The notes under the pieces: model-generated | The model's input: the letters and a program-made list of their open reading frames with translations, nothing else | What the model was told of the DNA's origin: nothing | Databases searched by the model: none | Position numbers and translations under genes: made by a program | Shown: in pieces, positions 48,061 to 57,728 of the stretch | Numbering within the stretch: position 1 is the stretch's first letter | How the letters are laid out: the number at the start of each line of letters is the position of its first letter | DNA from: Alphaproteobacteria bacterium | GTDB taxonomy: Bacteria > Pseudomonadota > Alphaproteobacteria > Rickettsiales > SXRF01 | NCBI GenBank assembly: GCA_020049775.1 | Contig: JAGVLO010000003.1 | Span: forward strand, 1 to 64,000 | DNA: 64,000 nucleotides | Reading direction: 5' to 3'

Positions 48061-49872
48061 CTAGACAATCACCTTCACATAACTTCCGGGGGCATTTTCA
48101 ATCGGCTTGAGTTTGCCTTTGCCGGGAATGCGGGCGGGCACCTTCGGTCCGGCATAGGTTTTTTGCCAGTTATTGCAATCCGGCCACCACGAACCTGCCA
48201 CCTCTTTGGCATCCTTCAGCCATGCATCCGGCGATTTGGGCAGCGCGTTATTGGTCCAATAGCAGTATTTATTCTTGCTCGGTGGGTTGACCACACCTGC
48301 GATATGGCCGGACGCTGCCAGCACAAAACGCGTGCTGCCCTGATAAATCTGGGTGGAGGCATAGGTGGATTTCCACGGTGCGATATGGTCTTCGCGGGTG
48401 GACAGGATATAAGACGGCGTAGTGACGGTACGTAAATCGACAGGCACACCGGCGATTTTAAGCGCGCCGGGTTTTACCAGCATGTTCTTCTGGTACATGT
48501 TGCGCAGGTAGAAACTGTGCATGGTGGCGGGCATACGTGTGGAATCGGAATTCCAGTAGAGCAGGTCGAACGGGAAGGGGTCTTTACCCAGCAGATAGTT
48601 ATTTACTACGAATGACCAGATAAGGTCGTTGGCGCGCAGCATATTGAAGGTCATGGCCATTTGGCTGCCTTCTAAATATCCCTTCTGTGACATGCGTGTT
48701 TCCATCAGCTGGAGCTGTTCTTCGTCGATAAATACTGATAATTCGCCTGCTTCCGAGAAATCAATCATGGTGGTGAGGTACACGACCGATTTAACGCGGT
48801 CCTGCAGCTTTTTCGCGTGCAGCCATGCCAGCGTAATGGCGGTCAGTGTACCGCCAAGGCAGTAAGCCATGATGCTGATCGATTTTTCACCGGTGGCCTG
48901 CTCAATGGCGTCCATGGCGGCCAGCGGCCCTTCCATCATGTAATGGTCAAAACTTTTCTTGCCCAGCTTTTCGTCAGGGTTGACCCACGAGATGATGAAT
49001 ACGGTGTGACCCTGGTCAATCATCCAGCGTACGACCGAGTTTTCCGGCTGCAGGTCGAGAATATAATATTTATTTATCCATGCCGGAATCACCAGCACCG
49101 GAGTTTTGTTTACTTCCTTGGTGGTGGGTTCATACTGGATGAGCTGTATCAGGTCGTTTTGATAAATGACCTTACCCGGGGTGGTGGCAAGATTCTTGCC
49201 GATCTCAAAGGCGCTTTGGTCGGTCATGCTGATGCGCAGCTGGCCTTTTCCGCGTTCTAAATCCTCCAGCAGGTGCTGCAGGCCCTTGACCAGGTTCTCC
49301 CCTTTACTGTTGAGGGTAGCTTTTAGCACTTCCGGATTAGTCATCAGGAAGTTGCTGGGCGACATGGCGTCAACAAACTGGCGGGTATAAAAATCAATTT
49401 TGCGGGCGTTATGTTCGTCCAGTCCTTCGACATCAGTCACTGAACTCTGCATCCAGCGTGCGGTCAGCAGGTAGGATTGCTTGAGGAAATCAAACACGGT
49501 GCTTTCCTGCCATGCCTGATCCTTGAAGCGCTTATCGCGGCTGTCCGGCTCGATGACGGGTTTTTGGTCTTCGCCCAGCAGCTTTTGGGTGGTGGTCTGC
49601 AGCAGCGACATGTAATCCTGCCACAGGCTAATCTGCTTTTCCCACAGGCGCACGGGGTCGCTCATCATGTTGGTGAACAGCTCCATGAAGGCCTTGCCGA
49701 TATTAAGCGGGTCGAAGGGTATATTACCGATATCCTGACCATTACGGGACAGGAATTCCTGAAGTATCATGTGGCATTGCTCAGCGGCCTTGGCCATGTT
49801 CTTGGCCATCTCTGCGGCATCGGGTCCCGATGTCTGTGATGTTCCGTCTTTTTCTTTGCGCTGCGTTACCAT
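48061..49872 (-). CDS. phaC: Class I poly(3-hydroxyalkanoate) synthase
   Basis: PhaC polymerises hydroxyacyl-CoA into storage granules. The 603 residues include the PhaC N-terminal domain (DKRFKDQAWQESTVFDFLKQSYLLTARWM, partly quoted) and the lipase-like box AYCLGG with catalytic Cys338. The paired aspartate is in STREDHIAPW and the histidine in AASGHIAGVVNPP. Length matches class I enzymes that act without PhaE or PhaR. No phaA, phaB or phasin gene is in the window. The gene stands alone on the minus strand. Confidence 0.97.
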   Translation of the reverse strand: MVTQRKEKDGTSQTSGPDAAEMAKNMAKAAEQCHMILQEFLSRNGQDIGNIPFDPLNIGKAFMELFTNMMSDPVRLWEKQISLWQDYMSLLQTTTQKLLGEDQKPVIEPDSRDKRFKDQAWQESTVFDFLKQSYLLTARWMQSSVTDVEGLDEHNARKIDFYTRQFVDAMSPSNFLMTNPEVLKATLNSKGENLVKGLQHLLEDLERGKGQLRISMTDQSAFEIGKNLATTPGKVIYQNDLIQLIQYEPTTKEVNKTPVLVIPAWINKYYILDLQPENSVVRWMIDQGHTVFIISWVNPDEKLGKKSFDHYMMEGPLAAMDAIEQATGEKSISIMAYCLGGTLTAITLAWLHAKKLQDRVKSVVYLTTMIDFSEAGELSVFIDEEQLQLMETRMSQKGYLEGSQMAMTFNMLRANDLIWSFVVNNYLLGKDPFPFDLLYWNSDSTRMPATMHSFYLRNMYQKNMLVKPGALKIAGVPVDLRTVTTPSYILSTREDHIAPWKSTYASTQIYQGSTRFVLAASGHIAGVVNPPSKNKYCYWTNNALPKSPDAWLKDAKEVAGSWWPDCNNWQKTYAGPKVPARIPGKGKLKPIENAPGSYVKVIV

Positions 49873-50118
49873 TGATACTCGCTTTCCAAGATTTTCTATT
49901 CCAGACCGCTGGCCGCTTTGACAGATTTGTTCTGGTGCGGGGGTCAGTCAAAAACTGGGCTATATTTATAGTAAATAGGTAATTGCACAACGGCTTTTGC
50001 TGGGATATATGTGTTAACTGCATTGGCCGGAAAGGGGCGGTTTGTATTAACCGCATGAAATACCGGCTGTATTTATATAACGAAGAACGACCCCACAGGT
50101 CAGGCTAGGTTGATTGGT

Positions 50119-52446
50119 ATGAAGCAGACATCTACTGGGTTATATACGGGGTTAAAATTGCGCACGCTGCTGCTTACCAGCGTTTCCAGCGTCGTATTGC
50201 TCAGCGGCTGCGAAACTTACCAGAACATCAAATATAATTTTTTCAATATACGTCCGGCACAGCAGGTTGAGGGCGAGCGCCGCATGCCGATGCTTAACAC
50301 GCGCTACACAGGTTATGGTGTTCCCGACGCGCCCCAAGCTCAGGCTGCACCGCAGCAGGCCGCGCGCGCGCCTGCCGCTCAGACGGCTGCGCCGGCTTCA
50401 GCCCCAACGCCTTATGACCAGTTTGATGCACAGGGCAATGCCCAGGCTCCGCAAATGCAGCCGATGGTTGTTACTCCGCAACCTCAAGCGGCTGCCCAGC
50501 CAGCAACGCTGCCTGCCGCAAAACCTGCTCCGCAGGCATCCGAGGGAAATTTCTTTACCCGTATGTTTAATGATAACAGCTCAGGCAGCGAAAAGCCGGC
50601 AGCACGAAAACAATTCCCGGGCAACCCCATGCATTCCAAGCATACGGAATCGGCAGCTCCTGTCCCGCAGGGTCCGCTGACGCCGCCGGTGGAAGGCGCT
50701 ATTCCGCTTGGTGATGATACGGCTGACATGAAACTGATGCCAGAATCGCCGGAGCCAACCGCTCCGTTGCTGGACAAGCAGGTATCTGCTACGCCGCCTT
50801 CTGATGCGCCGTGGTGGCAACGGCCTGCCTCTTCAGAGCAGAAAACATCTGCCGTGATTGCGCCAAAAGAGCAGCCGAGCGCACCTTTGGTGGAGCAGGT
50901 TCAGGAAATGCCGAAGACCGCAGAAATCCCTGCTCCTGTTGCGGAAGCAAGGCCAGTGGTGGTGCTTGGGCCAGAAACAGACCAGTCGGCAGATAAGACG
51001 GAAACTCAGCAGGCCGACGCCATACCGTTTGACTACGAGCCGCAGGAGCCGGGTGAAGAAACCACCGTTTCCAGGCTTTCCGACAAGAAAAACAAGCCGC
51101 AGCCTAACTGGTTTGAGCGTAATTTTAGCCGCACCGGTAAGAAGAGCGAGCCGGTGAAGCAAAATAGTGACGTGGAATTTGTAAGAGTCGCGCCGGATGT
51201 GCAGGAAAGCAAGTCTGCTGTCATGGGCAATGAACTTGCCACCAAAGCCGATACCGTCAAGCCACAGGAGCAGGTGTATGCTGCCGCCGCGCCAGAGCAG
51301 ACACAAACGCAAACCACCTCCAAGCGCACATGGATCGAGCGTGTGCTGGGCTTCAAGGATGCCCCGACACCAGAACAGCAGGCGCCATATCCAAACGTGG
51401 CTTCCGTGCCACCGACGCCGGACACGTTTGATGCCATCAAGGGCGCTACGCCGCTGGCTATGGAAGAGATGGAAGCTGATCGTGATCAGGCCGTAGTCAG
51501 CAAAATGGAACTGAATAGCGAGCCGTCCGGACAGGCCGTCGCGCCGATGGCTGAAAGCCAGCCGGCAAATCCTGAACCCGCAACTCCAGTTGTTTCAAAT
51601 CCGATTACTCCGGCTGGTGGCGATGCGCAATTGCTGGGCCATGTATCCGACCCGCCAAAAATGGAAAAGCCGGAGGGCAAAGCCACAGACAGCAAACAGC
51701 TTAAAACCAAGCCTGCTGATGGTGTTGCGCCTGCACAAACAGAAGCAGACGGCGAGGAAAAAGACGATCAGGAATGGCCAAGCAAACCTTCTTCTTCGTT
51801 GACTGTGCCGCCTGTGGTTGCCGCGGAACCTGTAATTACCAAGCCGGAAACTGCGTCTTCACAATCAGCGGAAAAACCAAAGGAAGAAAAATCTTTCCTG
51901 AAGTCGGTTGCATGGCCGTGGCAGGATAAAAAATCTGCTAGCGAAAGCGCTGAAACAAAACCGGCCGAGCCAGGTGCCGAAGCCGTGAAGTTGCAAGCCG
52001 TGAACGCGCCGGAAGAGCCATCCATGCAGCAGGGTCTTACTGCCCTGTCATGGGACGACGAGCCGGCTGTCCCTGCCGCTGTGAATGATCCTGTTGCGCC
52101 GCTGGTACCCCAACCTGCTATACAAAAAGCGGCGGCGCCTGCCGAAATGGTTGTACCCGCGCAGACTCCGTCACCGGCATGGGTGGCCACATCCGCCGGC
52201 GGCACTCCGCCTGCTGCGGCCATAGCGCCGCCTGTGCCTGATTTTGCCACCAGCCAGCCGGAAAATTCACTGCCGCCACTGGCAGCGCAAGCACCCAAGC
52301 TGCAGACGAAAGAGGAAGAGCAGAAAGCGGCAAGCGCCGCTGTTGAATCTTCTGGCGGTACCGCGCTACCCTCGCCGCAGCTGCTGCAGAAGGTAAAGCC
52401 GCTGCCGCCGTCGCGCTATGAAACCCGCCGCAAGCAAGCCCAATAA
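50119..52446 (+). CDS. Large Pro/Ala-rich lipoprotein with spaced aromatic motifs
   Basis: From the ATG at 50119 (a TTG at 50110 is the alternative) there are 775 residues. A lipoprotein signal ends in LLSGC, with the lipidated residue at Cys31. After a short conserved-looking part (ETYQNIKYNFFNIRP) the chain is almost wholly low-complexity, rich in Pro, Ala, Glu, Lys and Gln, and probably disordered. Five short aromatic/basic motifs punctuate it: NFFTRMF (144), PWWQRP (231), NWFERNF (330), TWIERVLGF (404) and SFLKSVAWPW (592). I do not recognise the family. A periplasm-spanning tether is plausible but unproven. It stands alone, divergent from phaC. Confidence 0.8.
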   Translation: MKQTSTGLYTGLKLRTLLLTSVSSVVLLSGCETYQNIKYNFFNIRPAQQVEGERRMPMLNTRYTGYGVPDAPQAQAAPQQAARAPAAQTAAPASAPTPYDQFDAQGNAQAPQMQPMVVTPQPQAAAQPATLPAAKPAPQASEGNFFTRMFNDNSSGSEKPAARKQFPGNPMHSKHTESAAPVPQGPLTPPVEGAIPLGDDTADMKLMPESPEPTAPLLDKQVSATPPSDAPWWQRPASSEQKTSAVIAPKEQPSAPLVEQVQEMPKTAEIPAPVAEARPVVVLGPETDQSADKTETQQADAIPFDYEPQEPGEETTVSRLSDKKNKPQPNWFERNFSRTGKKSEPVKQNSDVEFVRVAPDVQESKSAVMGNELATKADTVKPQEQVYAAAAPEQTQTQTTSKRTWIERVLGFKDAPTPEQQAPYPNVASVPPTPDTFDAIKGATPLAMEEMEADRDQAVVSKMELNSEPSGQAVAPMAESQPANPEPATPVVSNPITPAGGDAQLLGHVSDPPKMEKPEGKATDSKQLKTKPADGVAPAQTEADGEEKDDQEWPSKPSSSLTVPPVVAAEPVITKPETASSQSAEKPKEEKSFLKSVAWPWQDKKSASESAETKPAEPGAEAVKLQAVNAPEEPSMQQGLTALSWDDEPAVPAAVNDPVAPLVPQPAIQKAAAPAEMVVPAQTPSPAWVATSAGGTPPAAAIAPPVPDFATSQPENSLPPLAAQAPKLQTKEEEQKAASAAVESSGGTALPSPQLLQKVKPLPPSRYETRRKQAQ

Positions 52447-52503
52447 GACTCAGGTGCAATAGTTTGGTGGTGTGAGATCAACTGATTATTTAAGAATATC
52501 CCT

Positions 52504-53715
52504 ATGAACGATGATTTTTACCGTATTAAGCGGCTTCCGCCATATGTGTTTGCCGAAGTAAACAAGATGAAGGCTGCAGCCCGCGCCAGCGGCTGCGACA
52601 TTATCGATTTTGGGATGGGCAACCCCGATTCCGCCCCGCCCGCGCATGTTATCGACAAGATGCGCGAAACCCTCAAGGATCCCAAGGTACACCGCTATTC
52701 GCTGTCACGCGGGATTCAGGGGTTGCGCCGCGCGCAGGCAGGCTATTACCAGAAACGTTTTGGTGTTGAGCTGGATCCGGAAGCGGAAGTGGTGGTCACT
52801 ATCGGTTCCAAGGAAGGCCTCGCTAACATGGCTCAGGCCATCAGCGGCCCGGGGGATTGTTTTATCGTACCCGACCCGTGCTACCCCATCCATATCTGGG
52901 GTTTTGTGATTGTCGGCTGCGAGGTTATCTCTATTCCCAACACGCCGGACGCATCTTTCTTCACTCACTTGAAACAGGCGCTCGATACCGCGCAACGCAA
53001 GCCGGTGGCGATGATCGTCAATTTCCCCTGCAACCCCACGTCAGCAGTGGTTGATTTATCCTTCTATGAGCAGTTGGTGGATATCTGCAAACATTACGGC
53101 ATCTATATCCTGTCCGACCTTGCCTACTGCGAGCTTTATTACGACGGCAAGCCGCCACCTTCCATCCTGCAGGTCAAGGGCGCTAAAGATATTGCTGTAG
53201 AATTCACTAGCATCAGCAAGACCTATTCTATGGCGGGCTGGCGCATCGGCTTCTGCGTGGGCAATAAAAAGCTGGTTGGAGCGCTAACCAAAATCAAATC
53301 CTACCTCGATTACGGCACGTTCCTGCCGGTGCAGGTGGCGGCGACCGCCGCCATTAACGGCCCGCAGGACTATGTCACCAATCTGCGCGCCATGTACAAG
53401 GAGCGCCGCGATATCCTTGCCGAAGGGTTGGAAGAGGCAAACTGGAATGTTCCGTTGCCGGATGCATCCATGTTTTTCTGGGCGCCGATACCTGAGGCCT
53501 ATAAGAAAATCGGCTGCCTTGAATTTTCCAAGCTGCTGCTCAAACACGCCGATGTGGCGGTGGCGCCGGGCGTCGGCTTTGGTCCGGGCGGCGAGGGGTA
53601 TGTGCGTATCGCGCTGGTGGAAAACAAGCACCGCATCCGTCAGGCTATGCGTAACGTGAAACAGTTCCTGCAGCTCGATCCGGAAAAGCAAATCCATGAA
53701 CTGGAGAAGGCATGA
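52504..53715 (+). CDS. alaC: Aminotransferase, AlaC type
   Basis: This is a class I/II PLP aminotransferase of 403 residues, closely like E. coli AlaC in motif order. Shared blocks are RIKRLPPYVFAEVNKMKAAAR, DIIDFGMGNPD, VVTIGSKEGLANMAQA and the PLP lysine Lys239 in SISKTYSMAGWRIGFCVGN. It probably makes alanine from pyruvate and glutamate, though related enzymes serve lysine or methionine pathways. Its stop overlaps the next gene; hom and glpX follow, an order common in alphaproteobacteria. Confidence 0.92.
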   Translation: MNDDFYRIKRLPPYVFAEVNKMKAAARASGCDIIDFGMGNPDSAPPAHVIDKMRETLKDPKVHRYSLSRGIQGLRRAQAGYYQKRFGVELDPEAEVVVTIGSKEGLANMAQAISGPGDCFIVPDPCYPIHIWGFVIVGCEVISIPNTPDASFFTHLKQALDTAQRKPVAMIVNFPCNPTSAVVDLSFYEQLVDICKHYGIYILSDLAYCELYYDGKPPPSILQVKGAKDIAVEFTSISKTYSMAGWRIGFCVGNKKLVGALTKIKSYLDYGTFLPVQVAATAAINGPQDYVTNLRAMYKERRDILAEGLEEANWNVPLPDASMFFWAPIPEAYKKIGCLEFSKLLLKHADVAVAPGVGFGPGGEGYVRIALVENKHRIRQAMRNVKQFLQLDPEKQIHELEKA

Positions 53716-54590
53716 TGAATCCGTCTGCATCTGATATAAGCCGTGCAGTAGAACTGGTGCGCACACCCGAAAGCCTTCGTGATGCTGACGAGCAGGCATT
53801 CCTGCTGCAATTCCAGCAAGAGCATTTGCAATTTGGCGATGCCGATCCGTCGAGCGTAGCGGCAAAACTTTCCACACAGCCGCTTGAGCTGTTTGAAATT
53901 TATCAGGCGTTGCGCACGGAAGAACTGCGCCGGAATCCGCCCGCAGAGCAGCCGGAAGTGTATGCATTTAGAGAAGAAGAAACAGCACCGGTCACACCGA
54001 TTAAAGAAAAAGAGCCAAAAAAGCACACGCCAAAACGGGTAAAGGCGGAAGTGGCGGAAGACGATGACATGGCCCTTCTGATTGATGCTGCCGAAAAAGA
54101 AATAAGCGATGATGAGGACGAAAAGAAAAAGCCCAAGGAAAAGAAATACGCCAGGGGCGACGCACCGTCCAGCGGTCCGCGCACGGCGCAGGGCAGCGTG
54201 ATGGCAACACTTGACCAGCACGGTATGCTCGATGATGATGCGGCACGGGATATGGTCAGTCGTGACAACGGCACTAAATGGAAAGACCGTGCCAATACGG
54301 CGGTCAAGGTAACGCTGGCGGGATTATTGGCTTTAGGCGGGTATTTTGGTGTCCGTGCCGCGCTGGCAACTAAAAAAGCCGCTGAAGATGTGGGCGGTAA
54401 GGTAGAACAGATACAGGATCGGGTCGGGCAATTTGCCGAAGATATCAGCGCCAATCCCCATTCGCCGCTGCCGGGTCAAGGCAAACATACTGCCGCCGAA
54501 CAGGAAAAACGTGCCGTGCAAAAGCAAGGTGAACAGGGCAAAAAAGACAATGACAAACAAGAAAATAATATAAAAGGCAAAGGCCGCTAA
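53712..54590 (+). CDS. Unrecognised charged membrane-anchored protein between alaC and hom
   Basis: This 292-residue protein is not recognised. Its ATG overlaps the alaC stop and its TAA directly abuts the hom start, so it is embedded in the operon. Residues 1-75 are helical and soluble. Residues 80-170 are highly charged (KEKEPKKHTPKRVKAEV, then an Asp/Glu/Lys-rich run). One membrane helix lies near 197-218 (VKVTLAGLLALGGYFGVRAALA). The tail is Lys/Gln-rich and disordered. No catalytic motif is visible, and nothing links it to homoserine synthesis except position. Confidence 0.72.
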   Translation: MMNPSASDISRAVELVRTPESLRDADEQAFLLQFQQEHLQFGDADPSSVAAKLSTQPLELFEIYQALRTEELRRNPPAEQPEVYAFREEETAPVTPIKEKEPKKHTPKRVKAEVAEDDDMALLIDAAEKEISDDEDEKKKPKEKKYARGDAPSSGPRTAQGSVMATLDQHGMLDDDAARDMVSRDNGTKWKDRANTAVKVTLAGLLALGGYFGVRAALATKKAAEDVGGKVEQIQDRVGQFAEDISANPHSPLPGQGKHTAAEQEKRAVQKQGEQGKKDNDKQENNIKGKGR

Positions 54591-55886
54591 ATGACGACCA
54601 CACCACTTCGTATCGGTATCGCAGGCCTTGGCACGGTGGGCGGCGGCACACTGAAAATTCTGCGTGAGAGTGCCGACATGCTGGAGTCGCGTACGGGCCG
54701 CGCGCTTAAGGTGGTGGCAATTTCTGCGCGTGACCGCAAGAAGGACCGTGGCGTGGATGTAAGCGGCATACGCTGGCTGGATGATCCGCTGGCCATGGCC
54801 AAAGACCCCGAGATTGACGTAGTAGTCGAGCTTATCGGCGGTGCTGACGGCACGGCGCGCACGCTGGTCGAGCAATCGCTCACGGCGGGCAAATCGGTCG
54901 TTACAGCCAATAAAGCACTTATTGCCCATCACGGCATCGCACTTGCAGCGCTCGCTGAAAAATCCGGCAGCCTGCTTGCGTTTGAGGCGGCGGTTGCAGG
55001 CGGCATACCTATCATCAAGGCGCTGCGTGACGGCTTGGCTGCTAATCATTTCAGGCGCGTTGCCGGAATCATGAACGGCACATGTAATTATATCCTGACG
55101 ACGATGTGGGAAAGCAAGCGCCAGTTCGACGACGTGCTGAAAGAAGCGCAGGCGCTGGGTTATGCCGAGGCCGAGCCGAGCTTTGATATTGACGGAATCG
55201 ACACGGCGCACAAACTCGCTATCCTCACCAGCCTTGCTTATGGCTGTGCGCCAGCCATCGACAATGTGTTCATCGAAGGCATACGCCGTGTACGTCTGCG
55301 CGATATGGAATGCGCCGCCGAGCTTGGCTACACCATTAAATTATTGGGTATCGCCACCCAGACCGAGCATGGCATCGAGCAGCGCGTGCATCCCTGCATG
55401 GTGGCGATGGATTCGCCGCTAGGTACGGTGCATGGTGTGTATAATGCCATAGTCGCCGAGGGTGATTCCGTGGGTACGATTTTCTTTGAAGGGCGCGGCG
55501 CAGGCGCAGGCCCGACAGCTTCTTCCGTGGTGGCCGACATCATGGATATTGCGCGCGGTGCGGTTTATAAGCCATTTACCCTGCCGGTTTCGTCGCTAAA
55601 ATCCATTCCTTTCTGCGGGGTGGAAAGCCTGCATTGCTCGTATTATCTGCGCCTGTCGGTGATTGATAAGCCGGGTGTGCTGGCGGAAGTGACCGGCATT
55701 TTCAAGAACGAAAATATTTCGCTGCGCTCATTCCTGCAGCATTCGCACAAGCCCGGTGAAACCGTGCAACTGGTGTTGACAACGCATGAAACCGAGGAGT
55801 TTTCCATGCGTAAGGCGGTGGATACTATCAGTAAATTAGGGACTGTTAAAGAACCGCCATACATGATACGAATCGAAAATATTTGA
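54591..55886 (+). CDS. hom: Homoserine dehydrogenase
   Basis: Hom reduces aspartate semialdehyde to homoserine for threonine and methionine. The 431 residues contain the NAD(P) loop GIAGLGTVGGGTLKIL, the block GKSVVTANKALIAHHG, GIMNGTCNYILTTM, the catalytic-site EPSFDIDGIDTAHKLAIL region, and a C-terminal ACT domain (YYLRLSVIDKPGVLAEVTGIF) for feedback control. It begins immediately after the preceding stop codon. Confidence 0.97.
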   Translation: MTTTPLRIGIAGLGTVGGGTLKILRESADMLESRTGRALKVVAISARDRKKDRGVDVSGIRWLDDPLAMAKDPEIDVVVELIGGADGTARTLVEQSLTAGKSVVTANKALIAHHGIALAALAEKSGSLLAFEAAVAGGIPIIKALRDGLAANHFRRVAGIMNGTCNYILTTMWESKRQFDDVLKEAQALGYAEAEPSFDIDGIDTAHKLAILTSLAYGCAPAIDNVFIEGIRRVRLRDMECAAELGYTIKLLGIATQTEHGIEQRVHPCMVAMDSPLGTVHGVYNAIVAEGDSVGTIFFEGRGAGAGPTASSVVADIMDIARGAVYKPFTLPVSSLKSIPFCGVESLHCSYYLRLSVIDKPGVLAEVTGIFKNENISLRSFLQHSHKPGETVQLVLTTHETEEFSMRKAVDTISKLGTVKEPPYMIRIENI

Positions 55887-55911
55887 TAAAAAACAAGTCA
55901 GGGAGGCCATT

Positions 55912-56928
55912 GTGACCGCCATTGCCAAAAATACACCGCAGAAACAATCCTTCTGGTCTGACCGCAATTTCGCGCTGGAAGCCGTGCGCGTGACCGAAGC
56001 GGCGGCGCTGGCTTGCGCGCGCTGGATGGGTCGCGGCAAGGAAAAAGAAGCCGACCGCGCGGCAGTAAACGCCATGCGCGAAGCGCTTAACGGCCTGTCG
56101 ATTGACGGCACGGTGGTGATTGGCGAAGGCGAACGCGACAAAGCGCCGATGCTCTACATAGGCGAAAAAGTTGGCAATGCACCGGGCGTCGGCCCGCAGA
56201 TTGACATTGCGCTCGACCCGCTGGAAGGCACGACTATCTGTGCCAAGGGCGGCGTTAATGCGCTGGCAGTAATTGCCATGGCAGAAAAAGGCGGTTTTCT
56301 GCATGCACCGGACGTGTATATGAGCAAGATTGCTGTTGGCGGCGGCCTGCCGGACGGTGTCGTTGACCTTGATAATTCGCCGGAGAAAAACCTGAAAAGC
56401 CTCGCCAAGGCCAAAAAATGTGAAGTATCTGACCTGGTGGTGGTGATTCTGGAGCGTGACCGCCATGAAGAACTGATCGCCAAAACCCGTGAAGCAGGTG
56501 CGCGTATCCAGTTGATTGCCGACGGTGATGTGGCAGGCGTGATTGCCACCTCGCGTCCGGAAACCGGCGTGGATATGTATGTCGGCATCGGCGGTGCGCC
56601 CGAAGGCGTGCTGGCGGCGGCAGCGCTGCGCTCCATTGGCGGGCAGATGCAGGGCAGGCTGCTCTTTTCCGAAGAAGAAGAAAAATCCCGCGCCAAACGC
56701 ATGGGCATTGAAGACTTAAACCGCAAATATTTCCTCGAAGACCTTGCCAAGGGTGACGTGATGTTTGCCGCTACGGGTGTAACTGACGGCTCGATGCTGC
56801 GTGGTGTGCGCCGGTTCCCCGGTGGGGCGGTGACGCAGTCCATCGTGATGCGCTCTAAAACAGGCACGGTGCGCGTCATTCAGGCCGACCATAACTTTAC
56901 CCGCAAAACCTGGGGCGATCCGGCTTAA
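55912..56928 (+). CDS. glpX: Class II fructose-1,6-bisphosphatase GlpX
   Basis: GlpX hydrolyses fructose-1,6-bisphosphate in gluconeogenesis. The 338 residues show VVIGEGERDKAPMLYIGEKVG and DIALDPLEGTTICAKG, the metal- and phosphate-binding blocks, and later VTDGSMLRGVRRF. The start is a GTG at 55912, 25 bases after hom, preceded by CAGGGAGG (a strong ribosome site). The recJ gene that often follows glpX in this class is absent here. Confidence 0.96.
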   Translation: MTAIAKNTPQKQSFWSDRNFALEAVRVTEAAALACARWMGRGKEKEADRAAVNAMREALNGLSIDGTVVIGEGERDKAPMLYIGEKVGNAPGVGPQIDIALDPLEGTTICAKGGVNALAVIAMAEKGGFLHAPDVYMSKIAVGGGLPDGVVDLDNSPEKNLKSLAKAKKCEVSDLVVVILERDRHEELIAKTREAGARIQLIADGDVAGVIATSRPETGVDMYVGIGGAPEGVLAAAALRSIGGQMQGRLLFSEEEEKSRAKRMGIEDLNRKYFLEDLAKGDVMFAATGVTDGSMLRGVRRFPGGAVTQSIVMRSKTGTVRVIQADHNFTRKTWGDPA

Positions 56929-56954
56929 ATTTTTAATGAAGGAACGGTAGAAGC

Positions 56955-57728
56955 ATGTGTTGGTCCGGTGAAGCGTCTGCTGTTCTTGCCACAATAGGTT
57001 TTGCAGGCACGGCGTATGCCGCCTACAAAAAAGAGCCGGTGGCTCTGTGGGTGTCGCTGGGCTATTTTTCGCTGATGGAGGCTTTGCAGGCCTTTACCTA
57101 CGGCGTTATCAACGAATGTGCGCTACCCTCCAACCAGATAGCAACGCTGCTTGGTTATCTGCATATCGCCTTCCAGCCGTTTTTTGTCAGCGCCGCATCG
57201 ATGTATTTCATACCCAAGGAAGTGCGTGAGCGCATACAGGTATGGGTGTATATACTTTGTTTCGTCGGCGCCATCATTACCATTATCCAGCTTTACCCGT
57301 TCGACTGGGCGGGAACATGCGACCCGCGGCGGCCATTATGCGCCGAGCGCCTTTGCTCGGTGTCGGGCAACTGGCATATCGCGTGGGAGGTGCCGACCAA
57401 CGGCATCGGAAATTATTTTGTCGAAAACGGCTGGCTTTTCCCACTGTTTATTGACGGCTACCTTGGCTATACGTTTGCCGTGTTCCTGCTGCCCGTATTG
57501 TATGGATCGTGGCGCTTTACCATCTACCATTTCTTGATGGGGCCGCTGCTTGCTAGTTCGCTGACCGATAATATCAATGAATGGCCGGCGGTGTGGTGTC
57601 TGCTTTCCATCGGCTTACTACTGATTGTAGTGAAAACGCCGATACGAAAGCTGATGTTTGTGAAAAGCTGGGTGCTATGGCCTAAATCATGGCTGGAGCC
57701 GCGCAAGCCGCACCACCACCATCATTGA
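56955..57728 (+). CDS. DUF5765-like multi-pass membrane protein
   Basis: The 257 residues begin MCWSGEASAVLATIGFAG, which I recall as the opening of the DUF5765 family. There are about seven hydrophobic helices. Conserved-looking polar spots include NECALPSNQIATLLGYLHIAFQPF (partly quoted) and a Cys-containing loop (GTCDPRRPLCAERLC). Its function is not known to me. The chain ends in a natural run of five histidines (KPHHHHH). It is 26 bases after glpX and overlaps the convergent DUF6624 gene by 7 bases. Confidence 0.82.
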   Translation: MCWSGEASAVLATIGFAGTAYAAYKKEPVALWVSLGYFSLMEALQAFTYGVINECALPSNQIATLLGYLHIAFQPFFVSAASMYFIPKEVRERIQVWVYILCFVGAIITIIQLYPFDWAGTCDPRRPLCAERLCSVSGNWHIAWEVPTNGIGNYFVENGWLFPLFIDGYLGYTFAVFLLPVLYGSWRFTIYHFLMGPLLASSLTDNINEWPAVWCLLSIGLLLIVVKTPIRKLMFVKSWVLWPKSWLEPRKPHHHHH

